NCBI GenBank assembly: GCA_900319625.1
Contig: ONPD01000003.1
Coordinates: forward strand, 1 to 64,000
Reading direction: 5' to 3'
Length of the DNA stretch: 64,000 nt
Source of the DNA: an uncultured Treponema sp.
Lineage (GTDB): Bacteria > Spirochaetota > Spirochaetia > Treponematales > Treponemataceae
Every line of letters begins with the position of its first letter. Within the stretch, counting starts at the first letter, position 1. Below, piece by piece: positions 11,448-20,423 of the stretch. The notes beneath the pieces are model-generated. The model saw only the letters and a list, made by a program, of their open reading frames with translations, ran no database searches and was not told the DNA's origin. Both the position numbers and the translations under genes were made by a program.

Positions 11448-11779
11448 TATTCATTTTCCTCTGAGTTTTCGTCACTTTCAGAAGCCTTGTCTTCTTCAGA
11501 ATCTTCTTCAATCTGAAGCTGAGAATTAAGCTCTGCAATCTGCTTTTTTATACCCCTGATTATCTTTGTTTCATATATAATCAAGCCTACCGGTATAACT
11601 GTAATAATTGCAAATATCACCATCAAAAGCTTTGACGGATCTCCTGCCATAAATTTATCCCAGTCAAAAAGAAAAATACAGAATAAAAAAGCGGCTAAAG
11701 TGCGGCTTCCGTCAAGTTTCTTTTTTCTGCTGGTTAATTTACTGATTTTTTCCTGAAGTTCTTCGTTATTTTCTGTCAT
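11447..11779 (-). CDS. Small membrane protein with two helices and coiled coil, unknown function
   Basis: I do not recognise this 110-residue protein. It has an N-terminal charged helix (1-24), a hydrophobic segment at about 28-40, a stronger membrane helix at about 51-70, a short coiled coil (IKKQIAELNSQLQIEE) and a very acidic Ser/Glu tail. It is the first gene of an apparent three-gene unit with ispG and the TPR protein. There is no ribosome site in front of the ATG. Instead a TATAAT box ends only six bases before it, so the mRNA may be leaderless. Confidence 0.7.
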   Translation of the reverse strand: MTENNEELQEKISKLTSRKKKLDGSRTLAAFLFCIFLFDWDKFMAGDPSKLLMVIFAIITVIPVGLIIYETKIIRGIKKQIAELNSQLQIEEDSEEDKASESDENSEENE

Positions 11780-11785
11780 ACTTTT

Positions 11786-11791
11786 ATTATA
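11786..11791 (-). promoter_or_regulatory. -10 box (TATAAT) directly before the small membrane protein
   Basis: A perfect TATAAT on the minus strand ends six bases before the ATG at 11779. No good -35 is present; that position falls inside the upstream ATPase terminator. If used, transcription would begin at or next to the start codon. Confidence 0.35.
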
Positions 11792-11793
11792 GC

Positions 11794-11820
11794 AAAAAAA
11801 AACCGGGGCAACTACCCCGG
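11794..11820 (-). terminator. Intrinsic terminator of the V/A-ATPase operon
   Basis: Read on the minus strand, a CCGGGG/CCCCGG stem (11803-11808 with 11815-11820), extended on one side, has a six-base loop and is followed by a run of nine T. It lies 40 bases after the atpK stop and closes the ATPase operon before the next unit. Confidence 0.9.
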
Positions 11821-11859
11821 CTGATTTTCCGCCTTAAGCGGATTTATTGGTGTGATTTA

Positions 11860-12297
11860 CTAAGCAATCAATGAGAATACCATTGCGAACAAAGCAACAG
11901 ATTCACAAAGACCTACAACCATAATGTACTGAGCAAAACCTTTACCAGTTTCACCAAGAGCATCAGAACCTGCAGCACCAGCTTTTCCCTGAGCGATAGC
12001 AGAGAAACACATAGCAAGACCAGAAGCAATACCAAGACCAAGTGCAAAACCAGGTGTCATTTCACCGCTCATTACCTTTGGCTTCAAAGCGATGTTCATC
12101 AAAAGGAAGCCGTAAATTGTCTGTGTAAGAGGAGCACCGGCAAATACAGTGAGGATGAATGGTGCCGGTTTATTGTTTACATAACAACGTTTCCAGGCTC
12201 CAATTGCTCCCTGACCAGCGATTCCAATTCCGATTGCTGAACCGATAGCAGCAATACCCATACAAACAGCAGCACCAATGTAACCCCAAATTTCCAT
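11860..12297 (-). CDS. atpK: V/A-type ATPase subunit K (membrane proteolipid ring)
   Basis: The 145-residue protein is two fused helical hairpins (four membrane helices), the 16-kDa type of rotor subunit. The second hairpin carries the ion-binding carboxylate E132 (GLCESVALF). T58 and Q59 (PLTQTIYGF), Q103 and E132 match in order and spacing the Na+ ligands described for Enterococcus hirae NtpK (T64, Q65, Q110, E139), so the ring may carry Na+. The ATG has a strong AAAGGAG site, better than others in the operon, which suits a subunit needed in many copies. It is separated from atpI by 108 bases holding two hairpins, whereas the other junctions of the operon are tight. Confidence 0.95.
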   Translation of the reverse strand: MEIWGYIGAAVCMGIAAIGSAIGIGIAGQGAIGAWKRCYVNNKPAPFILTVFAGAPLTQTIYGFLLMNIALKPKVMSGEMTPGFALGLGIASGLAMCFSAIAQGKAGAAGSDALGETGKGFAQYIMVVGLCESVALFAMVFSLIA

Positions 12298-12345
12298 ATT
12301 TTTCTCCTTTAACCCGCAAACGCAAGGTTTAATTTAATATTTAAT

Positions 12346-12361
12346 ATCTGCTTATGCAGAT
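12346..12361 (-). promoter_or_regulatory. Hairpin in atpI-atpK leader (ATCTGC stem)
   Basis: A perfect six-base-pair hairpin (ATCTGC, four-base loop, GCAGAT) lies 49 bases before the atpK start. It has no T run, so it is not a terminator. It could mark mRNA processing or stabilise the distal atpK message. Confidence 0.4.
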
Positions 12362-12377
12362 TGTATTACTTAATTTA

Positions 12378-12392
12378 TGCCGCCATACGGCA
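12378..12392 (-). promoter_or_regulatory. Second hairpin in atpI-atpK leader (TGCCG stem)
   Basis: A five-base-pair GC-rich hairpin (TGCCG, five-base loop, CGGCA) lies just after the atpI stop. With the hairpin at 12346-12361 it makes a two-stem structure between the only two widely spaced genes of the ATPase operon. Confidence 0.35.
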
Positions 12393-12405
12393 GCACCGCC
12401 GCCAC

Positions 12406-14352
12406 TTAAGACGACTTCTTTTCTGAGAACGGATTGAACTTTACTCCGCTCCAGGCCATACCGATATGCGTACAGAATTCAAGTGTATTCAAACGCACAC
12501 CATGTACAATTACAGAAAGCAGGTTCAAAATCATATTCAGACCATGACCGAATACAAGAAGAACGATTGCCGCAATGAACAAAACAGCGTGTCCAAGAAT
12601 AGGACCAGCCAGTGTGTTCACAGTTTCTGAAATTGCCGCTCCCGCAAGACCTACAGCCCACAGACGGATGTAAGAAACGATATCAGAGAATACATTTACG
12701 ACTCCCAAAAGAACCGAAATAATATTCTTGCACGATTCAAGAATTGAAGCTCCAATGCTGCCCTCATAATTTGCAAATACAAAGCTGAATGCAAATCCAA
12801 CAGCAATCAAAGAAATTTCAATTTTTCCTACCGGCACAGTTCCAATAGAACCAAGCATAGGGAAAACATCCGAATTAACAACCATAGAAAGTACAACCCA
12901 GAACATACCGATAAGCTGCATAAGGGAACCAATGTCTCCTACCGCTTTCAGGCCGTTCTTAAGGCTGATATTTCTTGCGGCCGCCTTAATATGAGCTACG
13001 GCAAGCTGTACAAGTGCCAGAGAGAAGCAGAAAATCTGCAGGTTCTGACTCTTTGTAAGGCCGACAGCCTTTCCATTAACTTCCGATACCCAAGGTACAG
13101 TCCAAAGCTTATCTTCATAAACGTTGGAAATCCAAGGGATAGAAAGATTTTTAAGCGAATCCGGCAGCATATCAACCGGGATTCCAAACCAGGTACAGGT
13201 TACGGCACCCCAGATAATTGTAGCTACAGAAACAAGAGTAATCAGACCGAATACAGGAGCAATTTTCTTTCCGCCGGCCTTTGCTTTAAGCATAAGAACC
13301 AGAGTCAGGATAAGAACCAGAGCGCCATATCCGCCGTCTCCAAAAATCATCGCAAAGAAGATTGTAAAGAACAAAAGGAACCAGCCCGAAATATCAAACT
13401 CATGATAGCCTGGTACAGTTCCCAAAAAGTCTGTAAGCGGATAAATAAGGCTTACAAGTTTATTGTTCTTAAGCTTTGTAGGAACGGCAAGGTCATCATC
13501 CTCAGGATCTGCATAAGCTAGGGCCCATTTGTTATCTGCACAGGCCTTTTTAAATTCCTCAAGGCAAGCTTCCGGAACATATCCGCTTATCCATGCAAGA
13601 TCGTTTTCAGAGCCGATAGATTCATGCTCCATTCCCGCATTTACATTTTCAAATTCAATGTCGCTTTCAAGATTTTTCTTGAAAAGTGCAATTGAAGTCA
13701 AATACTTTGCTTTTTCTGCAAAGAAAGCTTCAATTTCTGAAACCTTCTTTTCGTCAGCTTTGATTTCGTCTTCCAGAAGCTTTGTAGAAATACGAGGAAG
13801 AGGAACTTCAAATGCTTCCGGCAACAGATTTTCAGGTCTGCCTTCCCCGCCGTTTATAATCAGAAATCTGGCAGTTTTCTTATCCTTATTTACAAGTAAG
13901 GTCTGAATCTGCCCTTCAATCTGACTATATTTTTCTACAGGAACCTCATACATTTTAAGGGCAATTCCCTTTTCTTTAAGGTAATCAAAATCCTCATTTG
14001 TAACAGTTCCCCAGAAGGCAAATCTGTCAAGTTCAGTTGCATCACTTGAAATTTCTTCAAGAAGCTGTTTTTTCTGTTCTGCCTTTGCAACCACCTCTGC
14101 ACAGAGCTTTGCAGTTTCTTCATTAGAAAGAAGCTGCTTATCACCCTTACTTTTCTTAGGGAGCTTAATTTCTCCCAGTACAGATTCAGTTACAGTAGCA
14201 TTTGCAGAAGCCTCTTTGAAAGCAGAAAGCTTTTCACTTGAGCCTTCAAGCTTTTCAAGATGCACAAGACCGATTTTTCGCAAAGATTTCAGGGCATCTT
14301 CGCGCTCTTTATTCAAAAGAACTACAGAGACTTTTTTCATTGGTTCAATCAT
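12406..14352 (-). CDS. atpI: V/A-type ATPase subunit I (membrane stator, 'a' subunit)
   Basis: This 648-residue protein has the expected two halves: a soluble coiled-coil peripheral-stalk arm (about 1-310) and a C-terminal domain with about seven or eight membrane helices. Conserved landmarks are FGDGGYGAL near residue 335 and SYIRLWAVGLAGAAIS, which contains the arginine that faces the K-ring carboxylate during ion translocation. The start codon overlaps the atpD stop by four bases (ATGA), with a GGAGG site in front. It works with K to make the ion path through the membrane. Confidence 0.95.
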   Translation of the reverse strand: MIEPMKKVSVVLLNKEREDALKSLRKIGLVHLEKLEGSSEKLSAFKEASANATVTESVLGEIKLPKKSKGDKQLLSNEETAKLCAEVVAKAEQKKQLLEEISSDATELDRFAFWGTVTNEDFDYLKEKGIALKMYEVPVEKYSQIEGQIQTLLVNKDKKTARFLIINGGEGRPENLLPEAFEVPLPRISTKLLEDEIKADEKKVSEIEAFFAEKAKYLTSIALFKKNLESDIEFENVNAGMEHESIGSENDLAWISGYVPEACLEEFKKACADNKWALAYADPEDDDLAVPTKLKNNKLVSLIYPLTDFLGTVPGYHEFDISGWFLLFFTIFFAMIFGDGGYGALVLILTLVLMLKAKAGGKKIAPVFGLITLVSVATIIWGAVTCTWFGIPVDMLPDSLKNLSIPWISNVYEDKLWTVPWVSEVNGKAVGLTKSQNLQIFCFSLALVQLAVAHIKAAARNISLKNGLKAVGDIGSLMQLIGMFWVVLSMVVNSDVFPMLGSIGTVPVGKIEISLIAVGFAFSFVFANYEGSIGASILESCKNIISVLLGVVNVFSDIVSYIRLWAVGLAGAAISETVNTLAGPILGHAVLFIAAIVLLVFGHGLNMILNLLSVIVHGVRLNTLEFCTHIGMAWSGVKFNPFSEKKSS

Positions 14353-14972
14353 TTGCCTGCCTCCTGTTCTTCATCAATCTTAGACTGCAATTTCTTCTTA
14401 GAAATCTTACTTCGGACAACCGCAGCAACCTGCTCGTCACCTAGATAAACAGAGATTTTTTTGATGTTTGCCTTTGTTTCAGGAATCTTAACCTTTTCAA
14501 AAAGGTTTACGCGCTGAGTTGTAGTGCGCAGTTCCTTTGAAAGCAAACGAACCTGTTCATCAAGGACTTCGGCCTCCAGGTCAAGAGAAAGGGCCTTTTC
14601 CATTCTGTCGGCTGCCATATCAATCCACAATGGGGTTTCGTACAAGTCGTAGTCCCCGCGGGAAAAATCAGCGCCTTCATAAATCGGAATGGCAACACCG
14701 GCAATATTACCCCATCCTTTTTTGATGTTCTTTACGGTAACCATTTCCGGCTTAAAAGCCTCTTCTTCTCCGAATACCGCAATCCATGCATCGAATTCTT
14801 TTTCCAATGCGGCTCTTGCGGCACGAACTTCTCTGGCCTTCTGGTCTATTGTGCGGATTTCTGTCTGAAGCTGTTGTTTTTTGAGTACAAGGGTCGGAAG
14901 ATAGCGGTTATACATTTTAAGCGCATCTTTCTGTACCTTCTGCTCATTTTTTGTCAGCTTAATCTTTGCCAT
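14349..14972 (-). CDS. atpD: V/A-type ATPase subunit D (central rotor stalk)
   Basis: The 207-residue protein is made of two long helices forming an antiparallel coiled coil, with LTKNEQKVQKDAL near the N-terminus and a C-terminal RVNLFEKVKIP segment, as in D subunits that link the A3B3 head to the ring. The ATG at 14972 is preferred over the TTG one codon upstream because it follows a GAGGT site at suitable distance. It overlaps atpI by four bases. Confidence 0.9.
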   Translation of the reverse strand: MAKIKLTKNEQKVQKDALKMYNRYLPTLVLKKQQLQTEIRTIDQKAREVRAARAALEKEFDAWIAVFGEEEAFKPEMVTVKNIKKGWGNIAGVAIPIYEGADFSRGDYDLYETPLWIDMAADRMEKALSLDLEAEVLDEQVRLLSKELRTTTQRVNLFEKVKIPETKANIKKISVYLGDEQVAAVVRSKISKKKLQSKIDEEQEAGK

Positions 14973-14993
14973 CAATTACCTCACAAAAAACGC

Positions 14994-16289
14994 TTACTTC
15001 TTTGGCCAGTGTTTTTCAATCAAAGATGATTTAAGACCTGTTTCCTCAGGTTCAAAGCAGTCTGCAAGGATTTTCCATCCAAGGTCGAGTGCTTCTTCCA
15101 GAGAAATATTCTTAGAAAGGTCCATCATCTCAGATTCAAACATTTTTCCGTAAGTAAGGAGTTTTTCATCCCACTTACTCATAATAAATCCCATTGATTT
15201 CTTTTCAAGGGTGTCTTTATAGCTTGAGTAAAGACGAATCATACCGTCCATAAGTCCGCGGTGGTCATCACGGGTTGTACCGTTTACATTCTGCTTCAAT
15301 CGTGAAAGAGAACCGAACGGCTCGATACGTCCGCCTTTAAGGTAATACTGACCTTCTGTGATGTAACCGGTGTTATCTGGAACCGGGTGAGTAACGTCAT
15401 CACCAGGCATTGTTGTAACGGCAAGTACTGTTACAGAACCTGCGCCCTCAAAGTCAACGGCTTTTTCGTAGCGGGCAGCAAGCTGAGAGTACAAGTCTCC
15501 AGGGTAACCGCGGTTAGAAGGAACCTGCTCCTGTGTAATGGCAATTTCCTTCATAGAGTCTGCAAAGTTTGTCATATCGGTAAGGAGTACGAGTACGTCT
15601 TTTCCTTTAAGGGCAAACTGTTCAGCAACTGCAAGAGAAAGGTCAGGAATTTTCTGACATTCTACAGTTGGGTCAGCAGCAGTATGAATGAACATAACTG
15701 TGTGACTCAAAGCCCCGCCTTCTTCAAGAGTTTTCTTAAAGAAAAGGTAGTCATCGTATTTAAGACCCATACCGCCAAGTACGATTACATCAACTTCAGC
15801 CTGCATGGCAATGCGGGCAAGCAGCTGGTTGTAAGGTTCACCAGAAATTGAGAAAATAGGCAGCTTCTGGGATACAACCAGAGTGTTGAACATATCAATC
15901 ATCGGAATACCGGTACGAATCATACGCTTAGCCATGATACGTTTTGAAGGGTTTACTGAAGGACCACCGATTGTAACAAGACTGTCTGTAAGGGCCGGAC
16001 CGTTATCGCGAGGTTCTGCAGAACCGTTGAAGATACGTCCAAGCAGATCATCAGAGAAAGAAACCTTCATCTGATGTCCAAGGAATTTAATATGGTCACC
16101 GGTTGAAATACCGCGTCCGCCGGCAAATACCTGAAGGCTAACTACATCACCTTCAATTTTATTTACTTCGGCAAGTGATTTACCAAAACGTGTTTCGATT
16201 TCTGCAAGCTCACCGTAAGCTACGTTATCAGCCTTTACAGTGATTACGCTTCCGACGATGGATTCGATTCTACTATAAACTTTGTTCAT
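14994..16289 (-). CDS. atpB: V/A-type ATPase subunit B (non-catalytic)
   Basis: The 431-residue protein is the regulatory subunit of the A3B3 head. It has the ATPase fold but [15 protein letters not shown] in place of a P-loop, as B subunits do, followed by [33 protein letters not shown] and [15 protein letters not shown]. It starts two bases after the atpA stop and ends 21 bases before atpD, so translation along the operon is likely coupled. Confidence 0.96.
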   Translation of the reverse strand: MNKVYSRIESIVGSVITVKADNVAYGELAEIETRFGKSLAEVNKIEGDVVSLQVFAGGRGISTGDHIKFLGHQMKVSFSDDLLGRIFNGSAEPRDNGPALTDSLVTIGGPSVNPSKRIMAKRMIRTGIPMIDMFNTLVVSQKLPIFSISGEPYNQLLARIAMQAEVDVIVLGGMGLKYDDYLFFKKTLEEGGALSHTVMFIHTAADPTVECQKIPDLSLAVAEQFALKGKDVLVLLTDMTNFADSMKEIAITQEQVPSNRGYPGDLYSQLAARYEKAVDFEGAGSVTVLAVTTMPGDDVTHPVPDNTGYITEGQYYLKGGRIEPFGSLSRLKQNVNGTTRDDHRGLMDGMIRLYSSYKDTLEKKSMGFIMSKWDEKLLTYGKMFESEMMDLSKNISLEEALDLGWKILADCFEPEETGLKSSLIEKHWPKK

Positions 16290-16291
16290 AA

Positions 16292-18061
16292 CTATTCACC
16301 ATCCTTAAGCATTGCGCTTACTTCATCGCGAACTTTACCGTTTGCAGAAGCATAATGAGCATCAAAGTCTTTTTCTGCCTTGTAGAAGTCATCAGTGTTC
16401 CAGATTGTGTAGTTCCAGTCAAGGAACTTCTGACGAAGCTGGTTGAAGAAGTTACGTGCAGCATCTTTATCAGCAAGGTCAAAATCAGAACCGATTACTT
16501 TTACAACTTTTGCAAAAGTATATTTCTGACGGTCAACGCAGACAGCGGCATCAACTTCATCAAAAGAGTTCTGCTGCATGTAAACAGCATCAATAAATTC
16601 ACTCTTAAGATATTCGATGTAGTCTTCTGTTGTAGTACCGTCTTCACCAATTACCTTCATCATCTGGTTTACTTCAACACCGCGGAGGAAGACCTTGCGG
16701 GCAAAAGTTACCAGCTCTTCACGGATAACTGATTTATATTTAGACCATGAAATAATAGGGTCAATTGCAGGATACTTACGTGCATCTGAACGTTCACGTG
16801 AAAGTCCGTGGAAGGCACCTACTACCTTCAAGGTTGCCTGAGTTACTGGCTCTTCAAAGTTACCGCCGGCAGGAGATACTGTACCACCAATTGTTACAGA
16901 ACCAACTTTTCCGTCGCGGAGGCGAACAATACCAGCGCGCTCGTAGAAGGCTGCAATGTAAGATTCAAGGTAAGCTGGGAAAGCTTCCTCTCCAGGAATC
17001 TCTTCAAGACGACCAGACATTTCGCGCAAAGCCTGTGCCCAGCGTGATGTAGAGTCTGCAAGAAGAAGAACGTGAAGTCCCATCTGACGGTAGTATTCTG
17101 CCAGAGTTACAGACGTATAAACCGAAGCTTCTCGTGAAGCAACAGGCATTGATGAAGTATTACAAATGATGATTGTTCGCTCCATCAAAGAACGACCAGT
17201 TCTAGGGTCTTTAAGTTCAGGGAACTCTTTGATTGTTTCTACAACTTCACCCGCACGTTCACCGCAGGCAGCGATGATTACGATATCAACGTCGGCATTA
17301 CGTGATGTTGTATGCTGAAGTACAGTTTTTCCGGCACCGAAAGGTCCTGGAATACAGTATGTACCACCTTTAGAAACTGGATAGAAGGTATCGATAAGGC
17401 GAACCTGAGTTACCATTGGTTCACTTGGAGCAAGACGCTCTGCATAGCAGTCAACGGCGCGTTTTACAGGCCATTTGAATGCCATCTTAAGTTCGTGATC
17501 TTTACCTTTTTCATCAGTTACAACAGCCATTACATCTTCAATTGTGTAAGAGCCGGCTGGAGTAACCTTTTTAACTGTGTACATTCCCAGTAAATCAAAA
17601 GGAACAAGAATTTTATGAGTAAAAGGTCCTTCCGGAACAGAACCGATTGAATCACCGCGAAGAAGCTTGTCACCTTCTTTTACAGAAGGAGTCCAGTCCC
17701 ATTTTTTATCGCGTGGAAGTGAATCTACATAAACACCGCGCTCAAGGAAGAAGCCTGCTTTTTCTGCAACCAGAGGAAGAGGGTTCTGAAGACCATCGAA
17801 AGTCTGACCCAAAAGTCCTGGTCCCAATTCTGCACAAAGGAGATCGCCGACAAGTTCTACTGTGTCACCGGCTTTAATGCCCTGTGTCATTTCGAAAATC
17901 TGCATCTGAGCCTTATTGCCTCGGATACGGATTACTTCTCCTCGTAGTTTTTTTCCGTCTACATTAACGTAACCAACTTCGTTCATGGAAACTTCGCCAT
18001 CAAATTCGATAGTTACCATGTTTCCGTTAATGCCGACTACTTTTGCTTTTGTATCCGTCAT
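16292..18061 (-). CDS. atpA: V/A-type ATPase subunit A (catalytic)
   Basis: This 589-residue catalytic subunit carries the P-loop GPFGAGKT (about residues 231-238), the non-homologous insertion typical of V/A A subunits, and [28 protein letters not shown], quoted here in pieces as ADSTSRWAQ and [10 protein letters not shown]. It couples ATP hydrolysis or synthesis to rotation at the cytoplasmic side of the membrane. It starts two bases after the DUF2764 gene, inside the same operon. Confidence 0.97.
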   Translation of the reverse strand: MTDTKAKVVGINGNMVTIEFDGEVSMNEVGYVNVDGKKLRGEVIRIRGNKAQMQIFEMTQGIKAGDTVELVGDLLCAELGPGLLGQTFDGLQNPLPLVAEKAGFFLERGVYVDSLPRDKKWDWTPSVKEGDKLLRGDSIGSVPEGPFTHKILVPFDLLGMYTVKKVTPAGSYTIEDVMAVVTDEKGKDHELKMAFKWPVKRAVDCYAERLAPSEPMVTQVRLIDTFYPVSKGGTYCIPGPFGAGKTVLQHTTSRNADVDIVIIAACGERAGEVVETIKEFPELKDPRTGRSLMERTIIICNTSSMPVASREASVYTSVTLAEYYRQMGLHVLLLADSTSRWAQALREMSGRLEEIPGEEAFPAYLESYIAAFYERAGIVRLRDGKVGSVTIGGTVSPAGGNFEEPVTQATLKVVGAFHGLSRERSDARKYPAIDPIISWSKYKSVIREELVTFARKVFLRGVEVNQMMKVIGEDGTTTEDYIEYLKSEFIDAVYMQQNSFDEVDAAVCVDRQKYTFAKVVKVIGSDFDLADKDAARNFFNQLRQKFLDWNYTIWNTDDFYKAEKDFDAHYASANGKVRDEVSAMLKDGE

Positions 18062-18063
18062 TT

Positions 18064-18609
18064 CTATTTTACGTCTCCATCAAGAATATTATCATAAATC
18101 TTATGATAAGAAGTTTTACCAATTTCAACATCAAACTTTTTCATGCGTTCAACAAGCAAAAGTTTGATTCCATATGCATAAACTGCATCTACAGAAAACG
18201 AATCAAGAGGTCTTAATTCATCAAGAAGCCTGATCCGGTAATCAAAAAGAAACTGTTCTGCACTTAAAGGACTATCCATACCAACAGCTGTGCGCGCTGC
18301 CTGAACAATGTCAGCCGTAACGCCCGGCGGAAGAACAGAAGCATCCTTTTTCATTTTTTGTGCACGAATCTGTGCAAGTGCATATCGCAAGTTTCTTTCT
18401 TTTTCATACCAAGTATCCAAAAAGACAGAACCTGTAGAAGAAAGCTCTTTTGGCGGAACTAAAGAAAGTCCGTTCAAAGTGATTTTTTCTTCTTCGGAAA
18501 GAAAACGGCAGCATAATTCCTTAAAACTTGCCTCGTTCAAAGGAAGAGCAGATTTTCCTTCTGCACCAGAGATATTTGGTAATTGTGAAACCAAATAATA
18601 ATATGCCAC
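18064..18609 (-). CDS. DUF2764 protein of the V/A-ATPase operon
   Basis: This 181-residue protein has a GTG start that overlaps the atpE stop by one base. It is mostly helical, opening AYYYLVSQLPNIS. Genes of this family sit at this exact spot, between atpE and atpA, in spirochaete and chlamydial V-ATPase operons. No subunit C or F gene is visible in this operon, so the protein may stand in for one of them, most likely a C-like link between rotor and ring. That role is inferred from position only. There is no membrane segment or catalytic motif. Confidence 0.75.
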   Translation of the reverse strand: MAYYYLVSQLPNISGAEGKSALPLNEASFKELCCRFLSEEEKITLNGLSLVPPKELSSTGSVFLDTWYEKERNLRYALAQIRAQKMKKDASVLPPGVTADIVQAARTAVGMDSPLSAEQFLFDYRIRLLDELRPLDSFSVDAVYAYGIKLLLVERMKKFDVEIGKTSYHKIYDNILDGDVK

Positions 18610-19229
18610 TACTCTGTTCCTTTTGCTGCTTCCTTCATCAAAGCGGCAACTTTTGGATTAAGATATGAGCCGAACATTTCTGCAAGGCTTTCTGCAGAAT
18701 AATCGTAGAATGCGGCGCCGTTTTTTACACCGATTCTAAAGCCGGCTGTCAAAGTCTTATCGAGTTTAATTTCAAGACCCTTTGAAATTTCAGCCTTGAG
18801 GTCGCCTTTAAGGGCATCTTCCAGAGCTTTAAGATCTTTTTCACCAAGCAGAACAGAAAGCTCTGAAGCTTCGCTGTTTTTTGCCCAGGCTTTTACAGTT
18901 TCAGGGATAAGTTTTGCAAGGACGTCTTTTGTAACAGCCTTTGCAGTTTCTGCCTGAACAATCTTATCAAGTTCTGCTACAAGTGAATCTTTAAATGAAA
19001 GCAGCATGTTTCTTCCAGCCTGAACAATTGCTTCATCACTGGCTTTTTCCATTCTTTCGGTTTCTGCTTTTGCATTTTTGATGATTTCACTAGCTTTTGC
19101 CTGAGCATCTGCAACAATGCTTTCAGCCTTTTTTTCTGCCTCTGCAATTTTTTTTGCAGCTTCAGCCTCTGCGGTTGCAACGCCATCTTTCTTGATTTTA
19201 TCAATCAGTTCTTGTAATTGTACGTCCAT
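18609..19229 (-). CDS. atpE: V/A-type ATPase subunit E (peripheral stalk)
   Basis: The start is placed at the second of two tandem ATGs (19229), five bases after a GAGG site; it gives MDVQLQELIDKIKKDGV, the usual N-terminus. The 206-residue product has a long Ala/Lys/Glu-rich coiled coil (about 15-80) and a globular C-terminal domain, as expected of the E stalk subunit that holds the A3B3 head still. It is the first gene of the operon. Upstream is a TATAAT (19264-19269) without a clear -35, and a large dyad. Confidence 0.9.
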   Translation of the reverse strand: MDVQLQELIDKIKKDGVATAEAEAAKKIAEAEKKAESIVADAQAKASEIIKNAKAETERMEKASDEAIVQAGRNMLLSFKDSLVAELDKIVQAETAKAVTKDVLAKLIPETVKAWAKNSEASELSVLLGEKDLKALEDALKGDLKAEISKGLEIKLDKTLTAGFRIGVKNGAAFYDYSAESLAEMFGSYLNPKVAALMKEAAKGTE

Positions 19230-19263
19230 CATAACCTCGCAAAAATTAGTATCCAATATTGAT

Positions 19264-19269
19264 ATTATA
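19264..19269 (-). promoter_or_regulatory. Possible -10 box of the ATPase operon
   Basis: TATAAT on the minus strand lies 34 bases before the atpE start. No convincing -35 lies 16-18 bases upstream, where the arm of the large dyad at 19275-19341 sits, so an activator-dependent or regulated promoter is possible. Confidence 0.35.
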
Positions 19270-19274
19270 TAAAG

Positions 19275-19341
19275 TGTAAACGCGAATTTAGGATAATTCA
19301 AACAAAATGTTTTAATTATCCTAAAAATTTGCGTTTTTAAC
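19275..19341. repeat. Large imperfect dyad between galM and atpE
   Basis: Two arms of about 30 bases are inverted copies. The core is TTTAGGATAATT on the left and AATTATCCTAAA on the right, extended outward by AAACGC/GCGTTT-like blocks and inward by CAAAC/GTTTT, with a few unmatched bases. It occupies the whole gap between the galM stop and the atpE promoter. It may be a factor-independent end for galM, lacking a clean T run, or an operator for the ATPase operon. Confidence 0.6.
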
Positions 19342-19345
19342 TCTT

Positions 19346-20404
19346 TTAGAACTTAAATGAGTAAACAGTTTTAGATTTAAGGGTCTGTCCCGGCTCAAGA
19401 ACGCAGGTCGGGAAGTCCTTCTGGTTTGGTGTGTCAGGGAAAACCTGAGTTTCAAGACAGAATCCGTCGTGGATATTATGATTTTTTCCGCTCTTGCCGG
19501 TTTTATCCTGAATGAAGTTTCCTGTATAGAACTGGCAGCCAACCATATTAGTAAATACCTGCATTTCACGGCCGCTGACAGGCTCTGTTACCTTACAGAA
19601 TTCAACAAGGTCAGAATCATCAAGAGGTACTGAAGTTTTTGTTTCCGGAGTATAAACTTCAGTTACATAGCAGTGGTCATAACCAGGCTTGATTTCCTTA
19701 ATATCCTGGCCGATTGCTTTGGGAGAATTAAAATCAAAAGGAGTTCCGGCAACGTCAAGCAGAGTTCCTGTTGGAATCAGCTTTGGAGAAACCTCCAGAT
19801 AGTAAGAGGAATTCATCTGCATGATGTGGTCATAAACCTGACCACGGCCAGCAAGATTGAAATATGAATGATTTGTAAAGTTTACAGGAGTTGCCTTATC
19901 TGTCTGAGCCTGATAAGACATAGACAGATTATTATTTTTATCAAGAAGATAAGTTACTGTAACCTTGAGATTTCCTGGGAAGCCCTGCTCTCCGTCCGGA
20001 GAAAGGCGGGAAAACTGAACGCCGGCCTGATTTTTTCCCTTAATGATTTTTGCATCCCAAACAATTTTATGCCAGCCGTCAAAACCGCCGTGAAGACAGT
20101 TTGGACCGTCATTTTTATCAAGCTCGTATTTCTTTCCGTTTACAGCAAACTGTGCCTTGGCAATGCGGTTTGCAAAGCGGCCTACAAAAGCACCAAAATA
20201 AACGTCACCGTTTACATAGCCGTCCAAAGTTGAATAGCCGAGTGCAACATCTGTTTTTTTACCGTCACTGTCCTTCAAAATGATGCTGGTAATTGTGCAG
20301 CCGTAATCCGTACAGGAAAACTGCATGCTGCCGTTGGAAACAGTATAAAGGGTTACCTTTGAACCGTCCGACAGAAGTCCGAATTTTGATTTATCTACTT
20401 TCAT
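19346..20404 (-). CDS. galM: Aldose 1-epimerase (mutarotase)
   Basis: GalM interconverts the alpha and beta anomers of hexoses such as galactose and glucose. The 352-residue protein shows the family landmarks: FVGRFANRIA, NCLHGGFDGWHK, NHSYFNLAG with its catalytic His, GYDHCYV and LETQVFPDTPNQ with the catalytic Glu. No signal peptide is present, so it is cytoplasmic. A strong AGGAGGT site precedes the ATG. It lies 19 bases after the last gene of the flagellar unit on the same strand, with no terminator between, so some read-through is possible. Confidence 0.94.
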   Translation of the reverse strand: MKVDKSKFGLLSDGSKVTLYTVSNGSMQFSCTDYGCTITSIILKDSDGKKTDVALGYSTLDGYVNGDVYFGAFVGRFANRIAKAQFAVNGKKYELDKNDGPNCLHGGFDGWHKIVWDAKIIKGKNQAGVQFSRLSPDGEQGFPGNLKVTVTYLLDKNNNLSMSYQAQTDKATPVNFTNHSYFNLAGRGQVYDHIMQMNSSYYLEVSPKLIPTGTLLDVAGTPFDFNSPKAIGQDIKEIKPGYDHCYVTEVYTPETKTSVPLDDSDLVEFCKVTEPVSGREMQVFTNMVGCQFYTGNFIQDKTGKSGKNHNIHDGFCLETQVFPDTPNQKDFPTCVLEPGQTLKSKTVYSFKF

Positions 20405-20423
20405 TATATAAACCTCCTGAAGT

